Source: Tetracladium setigerum (lineage: Eukaryota; Ascomycota; Leotiomycetes; Helotiales). Taken from it: DNA of 64,000 nucleotides. Under the pieces are notes generated by a model. That model was not told the DNA's origin. It saw only the letters and a list, made by a program, of their open reading frames with translations, and made no database searches. Within the stretch, counting starts at the first letter, position 1; the number at the start of each line of letters is the position of its first letter. Positions 32,954 to 45,166 of the stretch are shown piece after piece. A program made the translations under genes and the position numbers. The DNA lies in the NCBI GenBank assembly GCA_031472005.1, contig PZJY01000004.1:1090556-1154555 (forward strand), in the 5' to 3' direction.

Positions 32954-34453
32954 TCATTTGAACCTTTCCCTCCCCTCGATCCATCTACGCAGCATAAACA
33001 ATACACAGTTCATCCAACAAAACCCAAGCGCCGCCCAACTTCTCGGAGGAAGCCGCTTTCCAATCATAATAGCCAGCATGAGCGAAGATTCGAAAACAAA
33101 TAAAAATGTCGTTGTTAATGGACTTGACGCTCTGGTCATGGCAACCGTGCCGAAGAATAAAGCCCAGCTTGCCAAGCTTCCACAAATAACCATGAACCAG
33201 TAGAAGTAGGCATCGAAAGAGTTGTGGTTTCGCCAGAAACTAGGCAGTTCTCCAGAAATAATGACAATTGGTGTGAGGATGATGATGGATAGCAGTGAGG
33301 TGTAATGGAGTAAACGCCAGTATGCTCTTGCCTCTTCTTTTGAGCCGGAGAAATCGGTGGTTGTGGATTTAAATTGTCTTGTACTTAGAATCTCTCCTTG
33401 TGGGACGATTGAAGTGAGCAGAGATTTATAGATTCTCAATATTTGCAGAGGATAAAGTGCCGCAAAAAAACTGGAAAGAATTCCAGCATAGATGCTGCCC
33501 CAGGAAAAGTAAATGTTGGGATGGTAAATAGAAGCTGCGAGACCTAAGGTTGCCATGAGAGAGGAAAACGTGATAAACCAATGATGCTCGGTGCCCGTCA
33601 TGGACGTTATTAGAAGAGATAATGGGACCATTCCGACCTGAGAGAGTACGTAAACTGGAAATTGGGCGAATGTCGACGAAATTGTTGAGAAGAGGATCTT
33701 GGCAATAAATATAATTGCCAATGGCAGAACTTGCTTTGCAGTTGCAATATCGAATTCGAAGATTCCTCCGCCAGCGATTCCCCTAGAAAGGTTGGAAATA
33801 CATCCCACAGTGCCATTGCTAGATTCGTTTTCACGAGAATTATGCCCAGAGGACTGCAGGGCAGTTGAGGGAGCTATCATGCCCGCACATCCAGCACCTC
33901 TCAGCCACGGTCCCACCCATCTCGTGAAGGATGCCCATATCAAAAGCCAGGTATGAGCCATAACAAGCTGAATGTACATGGTTGCAATAGGGTATTGGAA
34001 GTTGTGCGCCCCTGCCAGCAGATATAGCAGTCTTGTATAATATGTATAGTTCCCGTTGAGGTACACACTCCACAGGACTGTTCTATTCGCAATTGTGAGA
34101 CCAATTCCTGCAACCCAAAGCCAAAGAACTAGAACTCGTATGAAGAATTGCCATCCCGAAGCAGTCGAAAAGAGGATGCGTCCTAGTCCCCCATTATGGA
34201 AAGTGTCCCTCCATCCGCCAACGTGTTCATCATCATACAAGTGATTCTGCGAGTTCCTGATCGGCCACTCATCATGGCCAATTGGTCGTCGATTTAGTTT
34301 GATTTGCGAAGAATATTGGGCATTTGGATTGGAGGTTCTCGGGGAGGAGGAGGAGGGGTGGCTTGATGCGATCTCGTGGAGGAGGGTTGATGGTTCATAT
34401 TCGTTTTTGTTGGATGTTGAGATCGAACAAAGTCCAGTCATTCCAAGCTTCAA
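32954..34453 (-). CDS. Multi-pass membrane transporter, DMT/nucleotide-sugar transporter-like
   Basis: Intronless, 499 aa. An N-terminal cytosolic region of about 100 residues is followed by about ten hydrophobic segments (e.g. GWQFFIRVLVLWLWVAGIGL, VLPLAIIFIAKILFSTISST, FITFSSLMATLGLAASIY, LLSIIILTPIVIISGELPSF, FLFVFESSLMLAIMIGKRLP). The arrangement and the last four segments, including SSPLTTTFLFVFESSLMLAI and RLPPRSWAALGFCWMNCVLF, resemble GDP-mannose/triose-phosphate transporter-type proteins of the drug/metabolite superfamily in the Golgi or ER. The substrate is not predictable. It is divergent from COX15 with 359 bp between the starts. Confidence 0.7.
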   Translation of the reverse strand: MKLGMTGLCSISTSNKNEYEPSTLLHEIASSHPSSSSPRTSNPNAQYSSQIKLNRRPIGHDEWPIRNSQNHLYDDEHVGGWRDTFHNGGLGRILFSTASGWQFFIRVLVLWLWVAGIGLTIANRTVLWSVYLNGNYTYYTRLLYLLAGAHNFQYPIATMYIQLVMAHTWLLIWASFTRWVGPWLRGAGCAGMIAPSTALQSSGHNSRENESSNGTVGCISNLSRGIAGGGIFEFDIATAKQVLPLAIIFIAKILFSTISSTFAQFPVYVLSQVGMVPLSLLITSMTGTEHHWFITFSSLMATLGLAASIYHPNIYFSWGSIYAGILSSFFAALYPLQILRIYKSLLTSIVPQGEILSTRQFKSTTTDFSGSKEEARAYWRLLHYTSLLSIIILTPIVIISGELPSFWRNHNSFDAYFYWFMVICGSLASWALFFGTVAMTRASSPLTTTFLFVFESSLMLAIMIGKRLPPRSWAALGFCWMNCVLFMLRRWIEGRERFK

Positions 34454-34812
34454 TCTTCAATTTCAAGGAGGCTTTCTCTCCATTGGAGATGTGAATGTCG
34501 CATATAATCGAGAGCGTTGCCGATGATGTTCAAATGGACATTGTCTCTGTCTGTCTCTGTTCCCCCCTTTTCTCGTATTCATCCAGTCGGTCGGTCAGCG
34601 TGCAATAATTTGGATGATGATGAGGCGTCGCGTTCGCCAGTTCAGGGTTGACGCGAATGCCGAAGCAAGCGGCCGCTCCCACAAATGCGCAGCTGGTGAT
34701 TCGCCAATGTTTGGAAGTCTACAGGGGTCGACATGGGGACATTTCTACAGAATATCATTCCACTATTCTCTTCCTCTCCTCCTCCTCTTCGAATACCAGC
34801 AACAACGTCGCG
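34454..34812. promoter_or_regulatory. Divergent promoter, transporter / COX15
   Basis: A 359-bp region with a gtctctgtctgtctct repeat near 34540-34560. No gene of its own. Confidence 0.4.
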
Positions 34813-36406
34813 ATGGCTTCACTACTACCTGGGCTGCGGCGAGCAGTCCCTCGAATATCTCGAGACTTCCTAGTCTGCCATCAATGTACTAAGCAAGCCC
34901 GTCCAGCAATCACCAACAAGGCTGCTTTCCTCCCCACTACAAGTTCTCTCAAGACTATACGGTTCAACAGCACAACACCAACTTTACCAGGAAACGTGGC
35001 TGGAAGATCAAACTCCCCTTCTCCTTTGGAGTTTCTCTCGCGGAATATAGAGAATGGATCTGCGCCGAAAGCAAGCCCGGAGACCGCTAAGACCGCTTAC
35101 TTCCCCGAGACCTCCTCCAACACAGTCGCATACTGGCTTTTGGGAAGCGCAGTCAGTGTCTTTGGAATAGTGGTATTCGGAGGTCTCACACGATTGACAG
35201 AATCTGGGTTTGTCACTCTATACTCTCTATACTTTATATCCTCCCAATTCTAACACTTAATGCAGCCTGAGTATCACAGAATGGAAACCCGTAACCGGCT
35301 CCCTCCCTCCCCTCTCCCTCTCCGACTGGCAATCCGAATTCGACAAATACCGCGCTTCACCCGAATATAAACTCCTCAACCCCCACATGAACTTGGAAGA
35401 ATTCAAACAAATCTACTTCATGGAATGGGGCCACCGACTCTGGGGCCGCTTCGTCGGCCTCTCCTTCGTCCTCCCCGCCATCTACTTCGTAACCCGTCGC
35501 AAAGTCTCACGCAATATGTCCCTCCGATTACTCGGCATCAGCGGTCTCATCGGTTTCCAAGGAGCTCTAGGATGGTACATGGTAAAATCCGGCCTCAAAG
35601 ACGACCTTTTCGCCCCAGGAAGCCATCCCCGCGTCTCCCAGTACCGCCTCACAGCCCATCTCGGAGCAGCATTCGTCTGCTACAGCGCCATGCTCTGGAA
35701 CGGACTCTCCATTCTCCGCGACAACAAACTCCTCTCAAACCCCACCCGCGGTCTCGCCACACTCAAAGAAATCTCATCTCCCCTCCTCTCCCCCTTCCGC
35801 AAAAGCGTCTTCGGTCTCCTCCTCCTCGTCTTCACCACCGCTCTTTCCGGCGGCCTCGTAGCCGGTCTCGACGCCGGCCTCATCTACAACGAATTCCCCT
35901 ACATGGGCACCGGCCTCGCCCCACCCAAATCCGAACTCTTCTCAGCATTCTACTCCCGCAAGGAAGACGGAAGTGACATCTGGTGGAGAAACATGCTTGA
36001 AAACCCATCCACCGTCCAACTCGACCACCGCATTCTCGCCATGACCACATTCACCGCCATCATTTCCCTCTTCGCCTATACCCGTTTCAACAAGCGCGTT
36101 GCGACTGCCATTCCAGCTAATGCGAGAAAGGGCATGATGGGCATGGTGCATTTGGTGCTCATGCAAGCCGCGTTGGGGATCAGTACGCTGATTTACTTGG
36201 TGCCGACGCCATTGGCGGCTGCGCATCAGGCGGGTGCGCTGGCCTTGTTGACGGGTGCTTTGGTGCTGGGGAATAGGATTTGGATTAATCCGAGGATGGG
36301 AAGGATGTTGAAGAAGCAGGTTGAGCTCTTAGCGAGTAACAGTAAAGTGTCGGCGGGAGTAACGGGCAGGACTGCTCAGAGAGTAGCGCCTGTTAAGTCG
36401 GTATAA
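34813..36406 (+). CDS. COX15: Cytochrome c oxidase assembly protein COX15 (heme A synthase)
   Basis: Exons 34813-35207 and 35266-36406, about 511 aa. The N-terminus is basic and Ser/Arg-rich, as expected for mitochondrial import (MASLLPGLRRAVPRISRDFL). Cox15 converts heme O to heme A in the inner membrane. The family core is complete: GGLTRLTESGLSITEWKPV, FMEWGHRLWGRFVG, QGALGWYMVKSGL, RLTAHLGAAF, NEFPYMG, VQLDHRILAMTTF and PLAAAHQAGALALL, with the four conserved heme-ligand His residues in the second, fourth, sixth and seventh of these. Eight membrane segments are visible. No frame errors, so the gene is expected to be functional. Confidence 0.97.
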
Positions 36407-37108
36407 GTAAATAAGAGAGGGAGGATGGTTTTGTAAGGATATTGTGTATGTGTAAGCTATGGTAAGGTAAGGAAGGTATGTGTAAATAATAGACTTGAGG
36501 AGTTTTCTTTTGTTATGGAGAAGAAGAGAGAGAGTCAAGAGAGAAAGAGAGAACAGACCTTCGTGTCACGTGTTGCTATTCTTGCTTGTTGCATCTACGG
36601 AATTGCAGATAAGATGCGGTAGATAAAACGGAGAAAGAATTGAGAAAAGAGAAATCTCAACTCTATTTTATAACAATTGGGTTGTTTTTATATTGGCCGA
36701 ATCAAGGTGGTGGAGAAGCTGATGACTTCCCTGAATAGCAATATCGTAGGTAAGTAAGTGTGAAAAGTACCTACTATTTACTGCCATGTAATCTTACCTA
36801 ACTTGAAAGTTTCCAAGTCCATTTCATTTCATTTCGTTTCTCCTTTCCCTTTTTCCATTCATAGAGGTAATCTTACGTACGGTATCTGCTCTACCTCCAA
36901 ACAGAAAGAAATGAGCCAGCCACCAAGAAGGGAAAAGAATTAACACACATGTTTCAATCGACAAGCAGTAGGAAGTCCAAAAGTTCTACATGATGCATTT
37001 AATATTCATTTGATATTCATTCAATTTCATTCAAATTCATCAACACACCCTCTCTCCCTTTACTAACACTACTTATGCGCTTCAGATTCCAACAATTAGC
37101 TATTTTCT
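36407..37108. other. Convergent intergenic region, COX15 / KRS
   Basis: No gene recognised. It contains GA-rich sequence at about 36520-36560 and AT-rich DNA. Confidence 0.35.
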
Positions 37109-39208
37109 TCATCCTATCATTGACGATGAAGCTGCACAGAATCTCGGCTAGGGTGTTTGAACGGGAGAAGCAAGACTCACCAATACCCTCTACAGCTTCT
37201 GGCTTGACGTCGACCTCCTCGGCCGCCAACTTCTCCTTCTTCATGGTCACGTCCTCCTTCAAGAAGGGGAAGGCAAGAACTTCCTTGATGCTGTAGTTGT
37301 CGGTTAAGAACATGACCCTAGGTAGAAAGAAGTTCATTAGTTCTCATCTCATCACAAAGGTTGCTTTGCTTAATTAAGCGAGTGCGGTTTCTGCCGCCAG
37401 GTTTTGGGAGGGAAAGGAAAATGATAACTCACAAACGATCAATACCCATACCCCATCCACCCGTAGGTGGCAGACCAAACTCCAAACTCTGACAGAAATT
37501 CTCATCAATCATCTGCGCCTCATCGTCACCCTGATCCTTTTGTCTCGCCTGCTCCTCGAATCGCAAACGCTGGTCAAATGGATCGTTCAACTCAGTGTAC
37601 GCATTTACAATTTCCTTCTTGCACACAAATGCCTCAAATCGCTCGCATAGTCCTGGGTTGTTGCGGTGATACTTGGCGAGGGGGACATCATCTGTGGGTG
37701 ACCCGTGATGAAGGTTGGGTTGACACAGGTCTCTTCGATAAATTCTCCAACCAGCTTGTCGAGCATGCGGGCGTTGGTGAGTGGGGATGCGCAATCGACC
37801 TTCATCTTCTTAAGGAGACCGCGGAGGAATTGATTGGTTTCTTCGGTGTGAAGTTGGTCTCCTGGGGGGAACTTCTCGCCAGTAGCTTCCTCAAGGGCAG
37901 GAATCATCTCGACTCGCCTCCATGGTGTGGCCCAGTTGACTTCATACTCTTCGCCATGCTGGGTGTGGAACTTGGTGGTGGTGCCACCGGTGATGTGCTT
38001 GACAAGACCAGAGACGAGTTCTTCGGTCATGTCCATGAGGTCGTAGACATCGGCGTAAGCCATATAGAATTCGCAAGTGGTGAATTCGGGGTTGTGAGTT
38101 AGATCAATACCTTCGTTACGGAATTGACGTCCAATTTCGTAGACTCGGTTAAGACCTCCAACGACCAACATCTTGAGGTACAGCTCGGGCGCGACTCGCA
38201 TGAACATGTCCATGTTGTGATCATTGTGATGGGTAATGAAAGGCTTGGCTGTCGCTCCTCCAGCAATGGAGTTCATCATTGGAGTCTCAACCTCGACGAA
38301 GTCTTGTTCGTCAAAGTACTTTCGGATGTAAGTGACCAGCTTGGATCGGGTTATGAAAACCTTTCGAGTAGGGTCGTTCATGATCAGATCAAGATATCTC
38401 TTGCGGTGTCTTTGCTCCTGGTCCTTGAATCCATAGTACTCATCTGGTAGTTGGTGAAGACAAGGTGTCAAGAGAATGATCTCTGTAGCAAAGATAGACA
38501 ACTCTCCAGCCTCTCCCTTCTCAATCTTGTTCTTGGGTGCAGTTCGGCCTGGGTATCCCACAATACCAATGATATCTCCTCGTCGCAGATGCTCGTGTTG
38601 ATCAGCGAATGGCACACCACCCTCCTTTGCCTCTTGTGATTGACACATAACCTGGATCTTGACACCCTCATTTCGGACATCGTAGAAGACCAACTTGTTT
38701 CCGGATGATCGCTTGTTGTAGATTCTGGCTCCGACTCGGATCTCGACATCCTTCTTGTGCTCGCCAGACTTGAGTGAATCAAACTCCTTGACAAAGTTTC
38801 TCAGATCATAGTTGACTTGGAACTTGTGTGGGTATGGATCTGGGTTCTTGGTCTGTCGAAGCTTGTTGATGGTACGGGATCGAATTTCGAAGTATTGCTA
38901 TTATTACCCCGCCATCAGTACAATCCTTTATGCTATATCTCCTGGAGAAAGCACATATTCTCCTCCAATTCACTTACATTTGGATTCAATTCCTTCTCGT
39001 CGGCTTCAGCATTTGCCTTCTTAGCTGGCTTGGGAGGTGCAGCGGCTTCCTTTGCCTTCTTCTCCTCCTCCTTCTTGCGGTTCTTCTCGCGCTTCTTCAA
39101 CTCGGACTTGGAGACCATGTCGCCGGTAGCCTCATCGAGAAGGAGCTTGGCCACGGCCTCGGTGGGAGGGACGGGTGCCGCGGAGGATGCTTCTGGTGCG
39201 TCGGCCAT
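37109..39208 (-). CDS. KRS1: Cytosolic lysyl-tRNA synthetase (class II)
   Basis: Exons 39208-38978, 38897-37433, 37317-37181 and a tiny last exon 37113-37109; if that last intron is retained the frame ends at 37017. About 612 aa. It charges tRNA-Lys with lysine. The Lys-rich N-terminal extension (KKREKNRKKEEEKKAKE) is typical of eukaryotic KRS and binds tRNA. Then come the OB-fold (GARIYNKRSSGNKLVFYDV, IGIVGYPGRTAP), class II motif 1 (FVEVETPMMNSIAGGATAKP), motif 2 (FRNEGIDLTHNPEFTTCEFY) and motif 3 (GLPPTGGWGMGIDRL). The frame breaks once, at the G5 run 37680-37684 (C5 on the coding strand); one extra base restores HPQMMSPLAKYHR. As the gene is essential, this break is almost certainly a sequence error. 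Confidence 0.96.
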
Positions 39209-39744
39209 GATTGCGGTTGCTGTTTGTTCGAGTCAATGGTGGTTTGTGAGGGGAGGGATGGAGGGGTTTTTGTAAATATTTCTTTGGTGGGGTTGTTTTG
39301 AGTCATTGCGGGGAAGATAGAGACCAGGTGCGCAAAAAGTGACTCGATAGAAGGAGAACAGGAGAATTCATTGTGACAAGTTTCGACGCATCTGCTTGAA
39401 ATGGTAATTGGTATTCCTATTAGATATTCTTGGGCCACTTTTTCAATTGATTGCATAACAGGAAATCTCTTGACTGATGCACCTGTCCAATTGGTTTCCA
39501 AGGCTGATGTCCGTATTCTTCCTCGGTTTGTCCATATCAATCCCGCATGGAGGGGTAAATCCACAGAAAGTAAACATGAAACATATATTCCGTGTTCGAT
39601 ATTATTTGAATAAACACTCGCGTTCTTCCGGGATTCTTTTCCATATTCCATCTGATCCTTTCTCCATCTCATTGAAACTCCCAACTTATTCCCCACAACT
39701 TCCCCTCCGTTTCCATCTTCATATACCCCCTGCTATACATCCCC
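39209..39744. promoter_or_regulatory. KRS promoter region
   Basis: No gene recognised; upstream of KRS and downstream of the cupredoxin gene. Confidence 0.35.
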
Positions 39745-40609
39745 CTATGCCATCAAAGCAACAAACCCTCCCAACACCGCAGCCAATCCACCCAAAACCA
39801 ATCCCTCCGAAGGTCTCCCAGCGCCGACATTAGGAGTGACAGTTGCCTGTGTGGAAGAAGCCGCAGACGTGCTCTGTCCAGCAAGGGTGGTACTTGCAGC
39901 AGCAGTCCCAGTTCCTGTGACACTAGCCGTACCCGATCTGGTCGTCGAACCCGTTGTAGCAGAACCCGTCGCAGTCCTTGAAGAGGAAGAGCTATCATCA
40001 TCATCATCATCCTCAGTCGAGAGCGTTCCGCCACCTGCTGCATCTGGTTCCTCGGAGCTGGCGACCGAGACAGCAGCTGCTCGATACTGGGTGAGAGTTT
40101 GTCCTGAGGGAGCGTTCACCACTCCGGACATTCCATTCTCGCAGTGACGGGATTCGGAGCAGTAGAACCAGATTGGGTCGGTGGATGTTACTTCGACAGT
40201 GAATCTTGTGCGCTGGAGATTATGGTTATTAGCTTCATTGCGCTCGGATGTAAAAGAAGGAGTCCATAAAGAATAGAGGTAGAGAGAACACTACATACTC
40301 CATCGCTATCTCCTTGGTGGTCTCCGGAGTAGAAAGCACCCGTTCTGGGAGTACAAGGGTAGCAAAGTCTCCAGAAATAACATTGTGTGGGCCAGTGGAG
40401 CCATAGAACTTGAATTCGAGACTGATGAGTGTTAGATTGCCTCAATTGATGTAATGAAGGAGTAATAGAAGAACGTACGTATCTCCAACCTCAGCTGTGA
40501 CTTCATCAGGACTGAATCTTATGCCCGCTCTACCGACATCAATCTCAATGTTTTTGGCCGAGACGGTCGCAGCTGCGAGAGCTAGAGCGGAGATGAGTGG
40601 TGTATACAT
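39745..40609 (-). CDS. GPI-anchored extracellular cupredoxin-like protein
   Basis: Exons 40609-40479, 40421-40299 and 40212-39745, about 240 aa. A signal peptide (MYTPLISALALAAATVSA) is followed by a cupredoxin domain with GRAGIRFSPDEVTAEVGDTL, a copper-ligand His in STGPHNV, and a C-x4-H-x4-M ligand set in WFYCSESRHCENGM. A Ser/Thr/Ala-rich, probably O-glycosylated stalk follows, then a hydrophobic C-terminus (LVLGGLAAVLGGFVALMA) fitting a GPI anchor. Related fungal proteins (extracellular serine-rich type) sit in the cell wall; their role is unclear. The frame shifts once at the GGG of 40357-40359; one extra base gives GDFATPCTPRTGAFYSGDHQ. Confidence 0.88.
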
Positions 40610-43600
40610 GTTTGGTATAATTGGTATAATCGCGAATTGGTGAGGCGTAGTATATGGGTAGTATTCGAGAGTATCGCAGGATAGATAGTTGTTTTGAGAA
40701 AGTGAACCAGAAGTCGATGAGAACAATTGAGAAGAATATCGGACCATTGAAACAAACGGCGGCGCAGGGCAGCTATTTCAAGCTTTCCATCATTTGGGTT
40801 TGCTGCTGGCGCAGTCATCATTCCTCGATTGAGGAACACAAGCCAAGGATGAAGCTATCCGCAAGGGTACTACATGTAAGGTTGTGGTTGGCTTCACAAG
40901 GTTTGTCACACCCATCATTCCACCACGGCGTCCTGCATGTCTCGTACCTCCAATCATCAACCTCTGCATACGCCCAAATCGACGGGAAAAGGTTCAGATC
41001 CTCTTATTCTTTCCCAGGCAACGTAAGTCTGTCTCTCGCTTCCGCCACGTTCGTCTCCTGCAAGCCTCATCCTGCTCCTTCTTGGTAGTTGGTTATGTCT
41101 GATATCAGGTTGTGCGTCATGCCAATCACTACTCCGTATAAACAGAGTTGTGCGGGGGACAAGTCCCATGTCGTACCAAGACTAATGTGAGGCCTTGGGT
41201 TTCGCATTCGTCGCATTCATCCTGATTATTCCTGTGCCCTCGCTTTTACCTTATTTTGTGTGCTTTTTTATACTTTTAGTCTACGAATCAATTCCTTGGG
41301 CTTCCTTTGGCTTTTCTTTGATCAGATCACAGCCACCATCAGATAATCCTGGAGAGAGATTGCCATTGGAAAATGGCATTGGAAATGGCGGGGATGTAAC
41401 AGAAAAGCATCATCAGCCTTGTTCCCACGACACGCAACACTTTTGCGCCTATCGAGATTATGGGAGAGACTGGTCCAATTGAAAGTTATTGCACTTTTCG
41501 TTCCGGTGGGAGGGAGATCGATTGATTAGATTAACATGTGTCTTTTTGTATTTATTAGGTTTTTGAACGTGCCGCAGCCAGATGACGGGATGAACGGAAA
41601 CTCTAATGTAGGTACGGTACGTACAGTACCTTGAAGTTGAGGCGAACCGAGGCAAGACCACTACGCAATCTCCCATATCCTTATAAAGAATTAATACGGT
41701 CGTTTAGAAAGAATTGCTTGCTTGTCTCCAAATCAATCTTTTCATAACGGCCCTACGTTTGTGGGTTGCCGTGATGAAGTCGTGAACAAAACATGGATGT
41801 GGCTGCCAAAAAGAGTAAATGCCAAGCTATATTTAAGTACCTTCGTACAAAAAACCTTATGAAACCATTCTGCTTGTAAACTTTTGAATAGCTTTCCAGC
41901 ATATTTCGAGTTTATTACTATTCCTATCAAACCTCCTAGAATCCTTCATCCTCCAGATAATCGTTCACTCGTAACGCGAACCCAGCTGCAAGGAAGCAAT
42001 CCGGAGAAGTTCGGCAGTTCGTTGATTCATTCCTCCTCGTCCAGACTCCACGGAGAGTTTCCGTTGTCAAGTTAAAGTTGCAGCCAAGGCTGGAAACTCT
42101 CATGAATTATACTTCTATTGATATTGCGAAACGTAAAGGCCTTGGAAGGAAAATGGTTGTGGAAATTATTGATGGCTGTAATATCCGATCGAGGGAGGAT
42201 GTGAGATCAACACTTCGTTGCTGAAGGCATTAATCTTGGAGCGAAATTACGAGACAATGATGAATATTTTCATTTCATTGTCGGGACATCCATTTGGAAT
42301 AATCGTTGCAAGGTAGGTATGTATGTATCGAAGGACCGAAACTCATCCACTCCACTGCAATGAAAAATTTTAGGCCGGAATCAGTGTTTAAAGTTAAATA
42401 TATCCTATGTAGAGAGGAGTGTTTTCTTCTCCTTTTATTTACTTTCTGGTGGTTTCCAAAGTTGGCTCATTCAAAATGCATCCGGTACTGGCACAGGTAC
42501 AGGAGGAGAATCACCCACAGCAAAGTCCAGCATTTCGCTAAAAATTTCTACAGATATCATCACCATTTGTCGTCACCAATTCGCCGACAAATGAAATAAA
42601 TTTCTATTCACACCCGATTCAGCTCGCTGGTTACCCAAATTCCAAATCGGATCGTTCAAGATCCTGGGATCAAAATTCGTTAGGAGTACCTGAATGCCCT
42701 CAGTATTTAAAAAAAAATAAAAATACACCAAGTTGTGCCACAGGTGCATCATACTCAAATGGGATCTCGCTCACTTCACTCACGTTGTTAAATCATGAGT
42801 GGATCAAATCTTCTCGAACTTTTACGCTTTCCAATACTTTGGACAGCCGATGCCGAAAATTTTCGTGTCGCCATAATACTCGCACGACTGCAGACACTTG
42901 CATGATACGGTCATTTGCTCACTAGATATTTATTTGGTAATGGTGATGGAATCTAGAATAGCCCATAATAAGTGTTAGAAGGAAGAATGCAAGTTCGAAA
43001 TACCAGAATAGAAAAAATGGAAGAGGGGAAAATAGATAATAACATTTGCAAGAACAGCAGGTCTATGCTAATCTGGCCGTCAAATGGCCTAGGCCAACAA
43101 CCCAACTATCAACTAACATATGATGTCTTTAAAATCTAATCAATGTGCTTGTTGTGTTGCTTCATCTGAGGAAATGGAAAAGTCAGAATTGTGCAGTCTT
43201 GTTGTATGACACTTCAACAATGTCCTGCTGACGTTACCAGATTGAAAGATACGGTCTGGTATCTATCACCACGAATTTATCACTTTATTTTTGCAACTTT
43301 GCAACATTGATAACTCTATTTTCAACAATTGATTGTTCAATTCCTCCTGGAGCCGGAGCGGCTGGACCGAACTCTTTGATAATCGCTACTCCTGCCCTCA
43401 CAACCAATCAACAATGCAAGACCAACAAGTCAATACAATCAAGATAATTATAAAGTCTTTAAATTCATGATAATATCAACGGAGAAATGATAAATGATAA
43501 ATGAAATCAGGTTTAGCTCCGGCCGAACGAGCATCCTTGGCGGTCAGCAGCATCTCTCTGCTTAGTGTCCCAACCAACCGGAAACCGAGCATGAATTGCC

Positions 43601-43870
43601 CATTCGGTAAATGACACAGTCTTGAATGAGAAATCAATGTCACCAATCGAGGCGAAATACCGCCGATTACTTGAATTATTGTCCGTCGGACCCTCAGCAT
43701 GAAGTTCATACTTTGATATGAGTGGCTAGAAGTCCGAAAGTCGGTGTTAACGTAGATCCAATGTACGTACGTACCTTAGTTCCGACAACATATATTAAGC
43801 TTCTCTCAAGCTCCTCAACCTCACGAAAGAAAATATTCAAAATCCCCAAATCTCACTTTAAGATCTCAAA
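40610..43870. other. Long intergenic region (3.3 kb)
   Basis: I find no convincing gene on either strand. Short frames here lack domain motifs and consistent splice signals. A small self-complementary stretch (gtacggtacgtacagtacc) lies at about 41613-41631. Unrecognised lineage-specific or noncoding genes cannot be excluded. Confidence 0.4.
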
Positions 43871-44726
43871 ATGGCATCTCCCTCAGAAATAGCGACTGTT
43901 CCGAATCTGGAGTTCACAAAAATCAGCACTTTCGTCTCACTCTACACACCACCACCCCCACCTACAACCAAAGTCCCAAATACAGACCCAACCACCATTC
44001 TGTTCTGCTCATGGATGGGAGCCTCCCGCCGCTCTCGATCCCTTCATACCGCATTCCACAAATACCACGCCCTCTACCCCGCTGCTCGCATCATCTGGAT
44101 AACATCAAGCCCAGACTGGTTCGTGACGACCCCAGAAAGCACCCGTCAAAAACAACTCGCGCCCGCTCTCTCCGTCATAGAAGCCGACCCATCCGGCACT
44201 GAAAAACGCATTCTCGTGCATTTATTCTCCAACGGCGGCGGCGTAGCATGGCACACAATCTCACGATCGTACAAGGCCAAATTCAACGCCAAATTCCCCG
44301 TCAAGGCCCTCGTGATTGATAGTGCGCCTGGGAATCCAACGGCTTTGGAGGCGTGGGCCGCGATGAGGGTTGGACTTCCTAAGGGGTGGGGTGGTATCCT
44401 GTTGCGGGGTTGATTTGGGCTGTTATTGCGATTGTGTGGGTGCAGACGAGGGTGTTGCAGGTTGATGGGCTGGTTGATCGGATGAGGAAGGGTTTGTTGG
44501 ATTTGGATTTTGTGGATGGGGGCGCGAAGAGGTTGTATATTTATAGTACGGCGGATGAGATTGTGGGTTTAAGGGGATTGAGAATGAGGTTGAGAAGGCG
44601 AGGGAGAAGGGGATTGTTGTTAAAGTTGTGAGGGAGGAGAAAAGTCCTCATGTTCAACATATGGCTTTGGAACCGGAGAGATATTGGGGGAATGTGGAGG
44701 ATTTGTGGAAGAGTACGAAGGAATAA
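43871..44726 (+). CDS. DUF829/TMEM53-like alpha/beta-hydrolase
   Basis: ATG 43871 to TAA 44724-44726, about 285 aa after allowing two one-base contractions. Family marks: TTILFCSWMGASRRSRSLH (the LxGWMGA-type start), then LVHLFSNGGGVAWH, where S-N-G-G is the nucleophile-like turn, LVIDSAPGNP and RLYIYSTADEIVG. PaxU and TMEM53 belong to this family; the substrate is unknown. Frame breaks occur at the G4 run 44388-44391 and at gggttt 44565-44570. Adding one base at each gives a continuous protein ending EPERYWGNVEDLWKSTKE. A TM-like stretch (VAGLIWAVIAIVWVQ) lies in the middle. Confidence 0.8.
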
Positions 44727-45166
44727 GAAGATTTGAAACACCTCATTTAGAAATAGTCATATTGAACCTTTCAAATCAAACTTCAATATAGAGAAGATCA
44801 ATGGAGTTGATGCAAGAGAAGGAAGCCTATTCTATTCTTCCCCTACATTAATCCTCAGTCTCGGCTATCCTGGCTCCGTCCCGTCAATCGTTTTATGAAC
44901 TGAAATAGACTTCTCTCAATAAATAATGAAAGTTCGATGGTTTAAAATGAAATCGCGCAGGTCATTCATGAATTTGCTAATTTTCAGCCACGCCACGCGT
45001 CGTTGACTTTCAGCTGCCAAGCATCACAAATACAAGTGTAGAAGCATTTCGTTTTCGATTGCCGGATGCAATCACAGCCAATTTATTAACATTTGCATAC
45101 TGTGTTCTTACCAAGACAAAACCATATCGTATTCAACCCTTTTGGCGTCTTGCTTTTCCACCCAAA
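44727..45166. promoter_or_regulatory. Upstream region of the HET gene
   Basis: No gene recognised. The open frame continues upstream of the chosen ATG to a TTG at 45059, but without a better start. Confidence 0.3.

Noticed and set aside
37467..38102. 211-codon plus-strand frame over lysyl-tRNA synthetase
   Set aside because: Antisense of a highly conserved exon; not a known protein.
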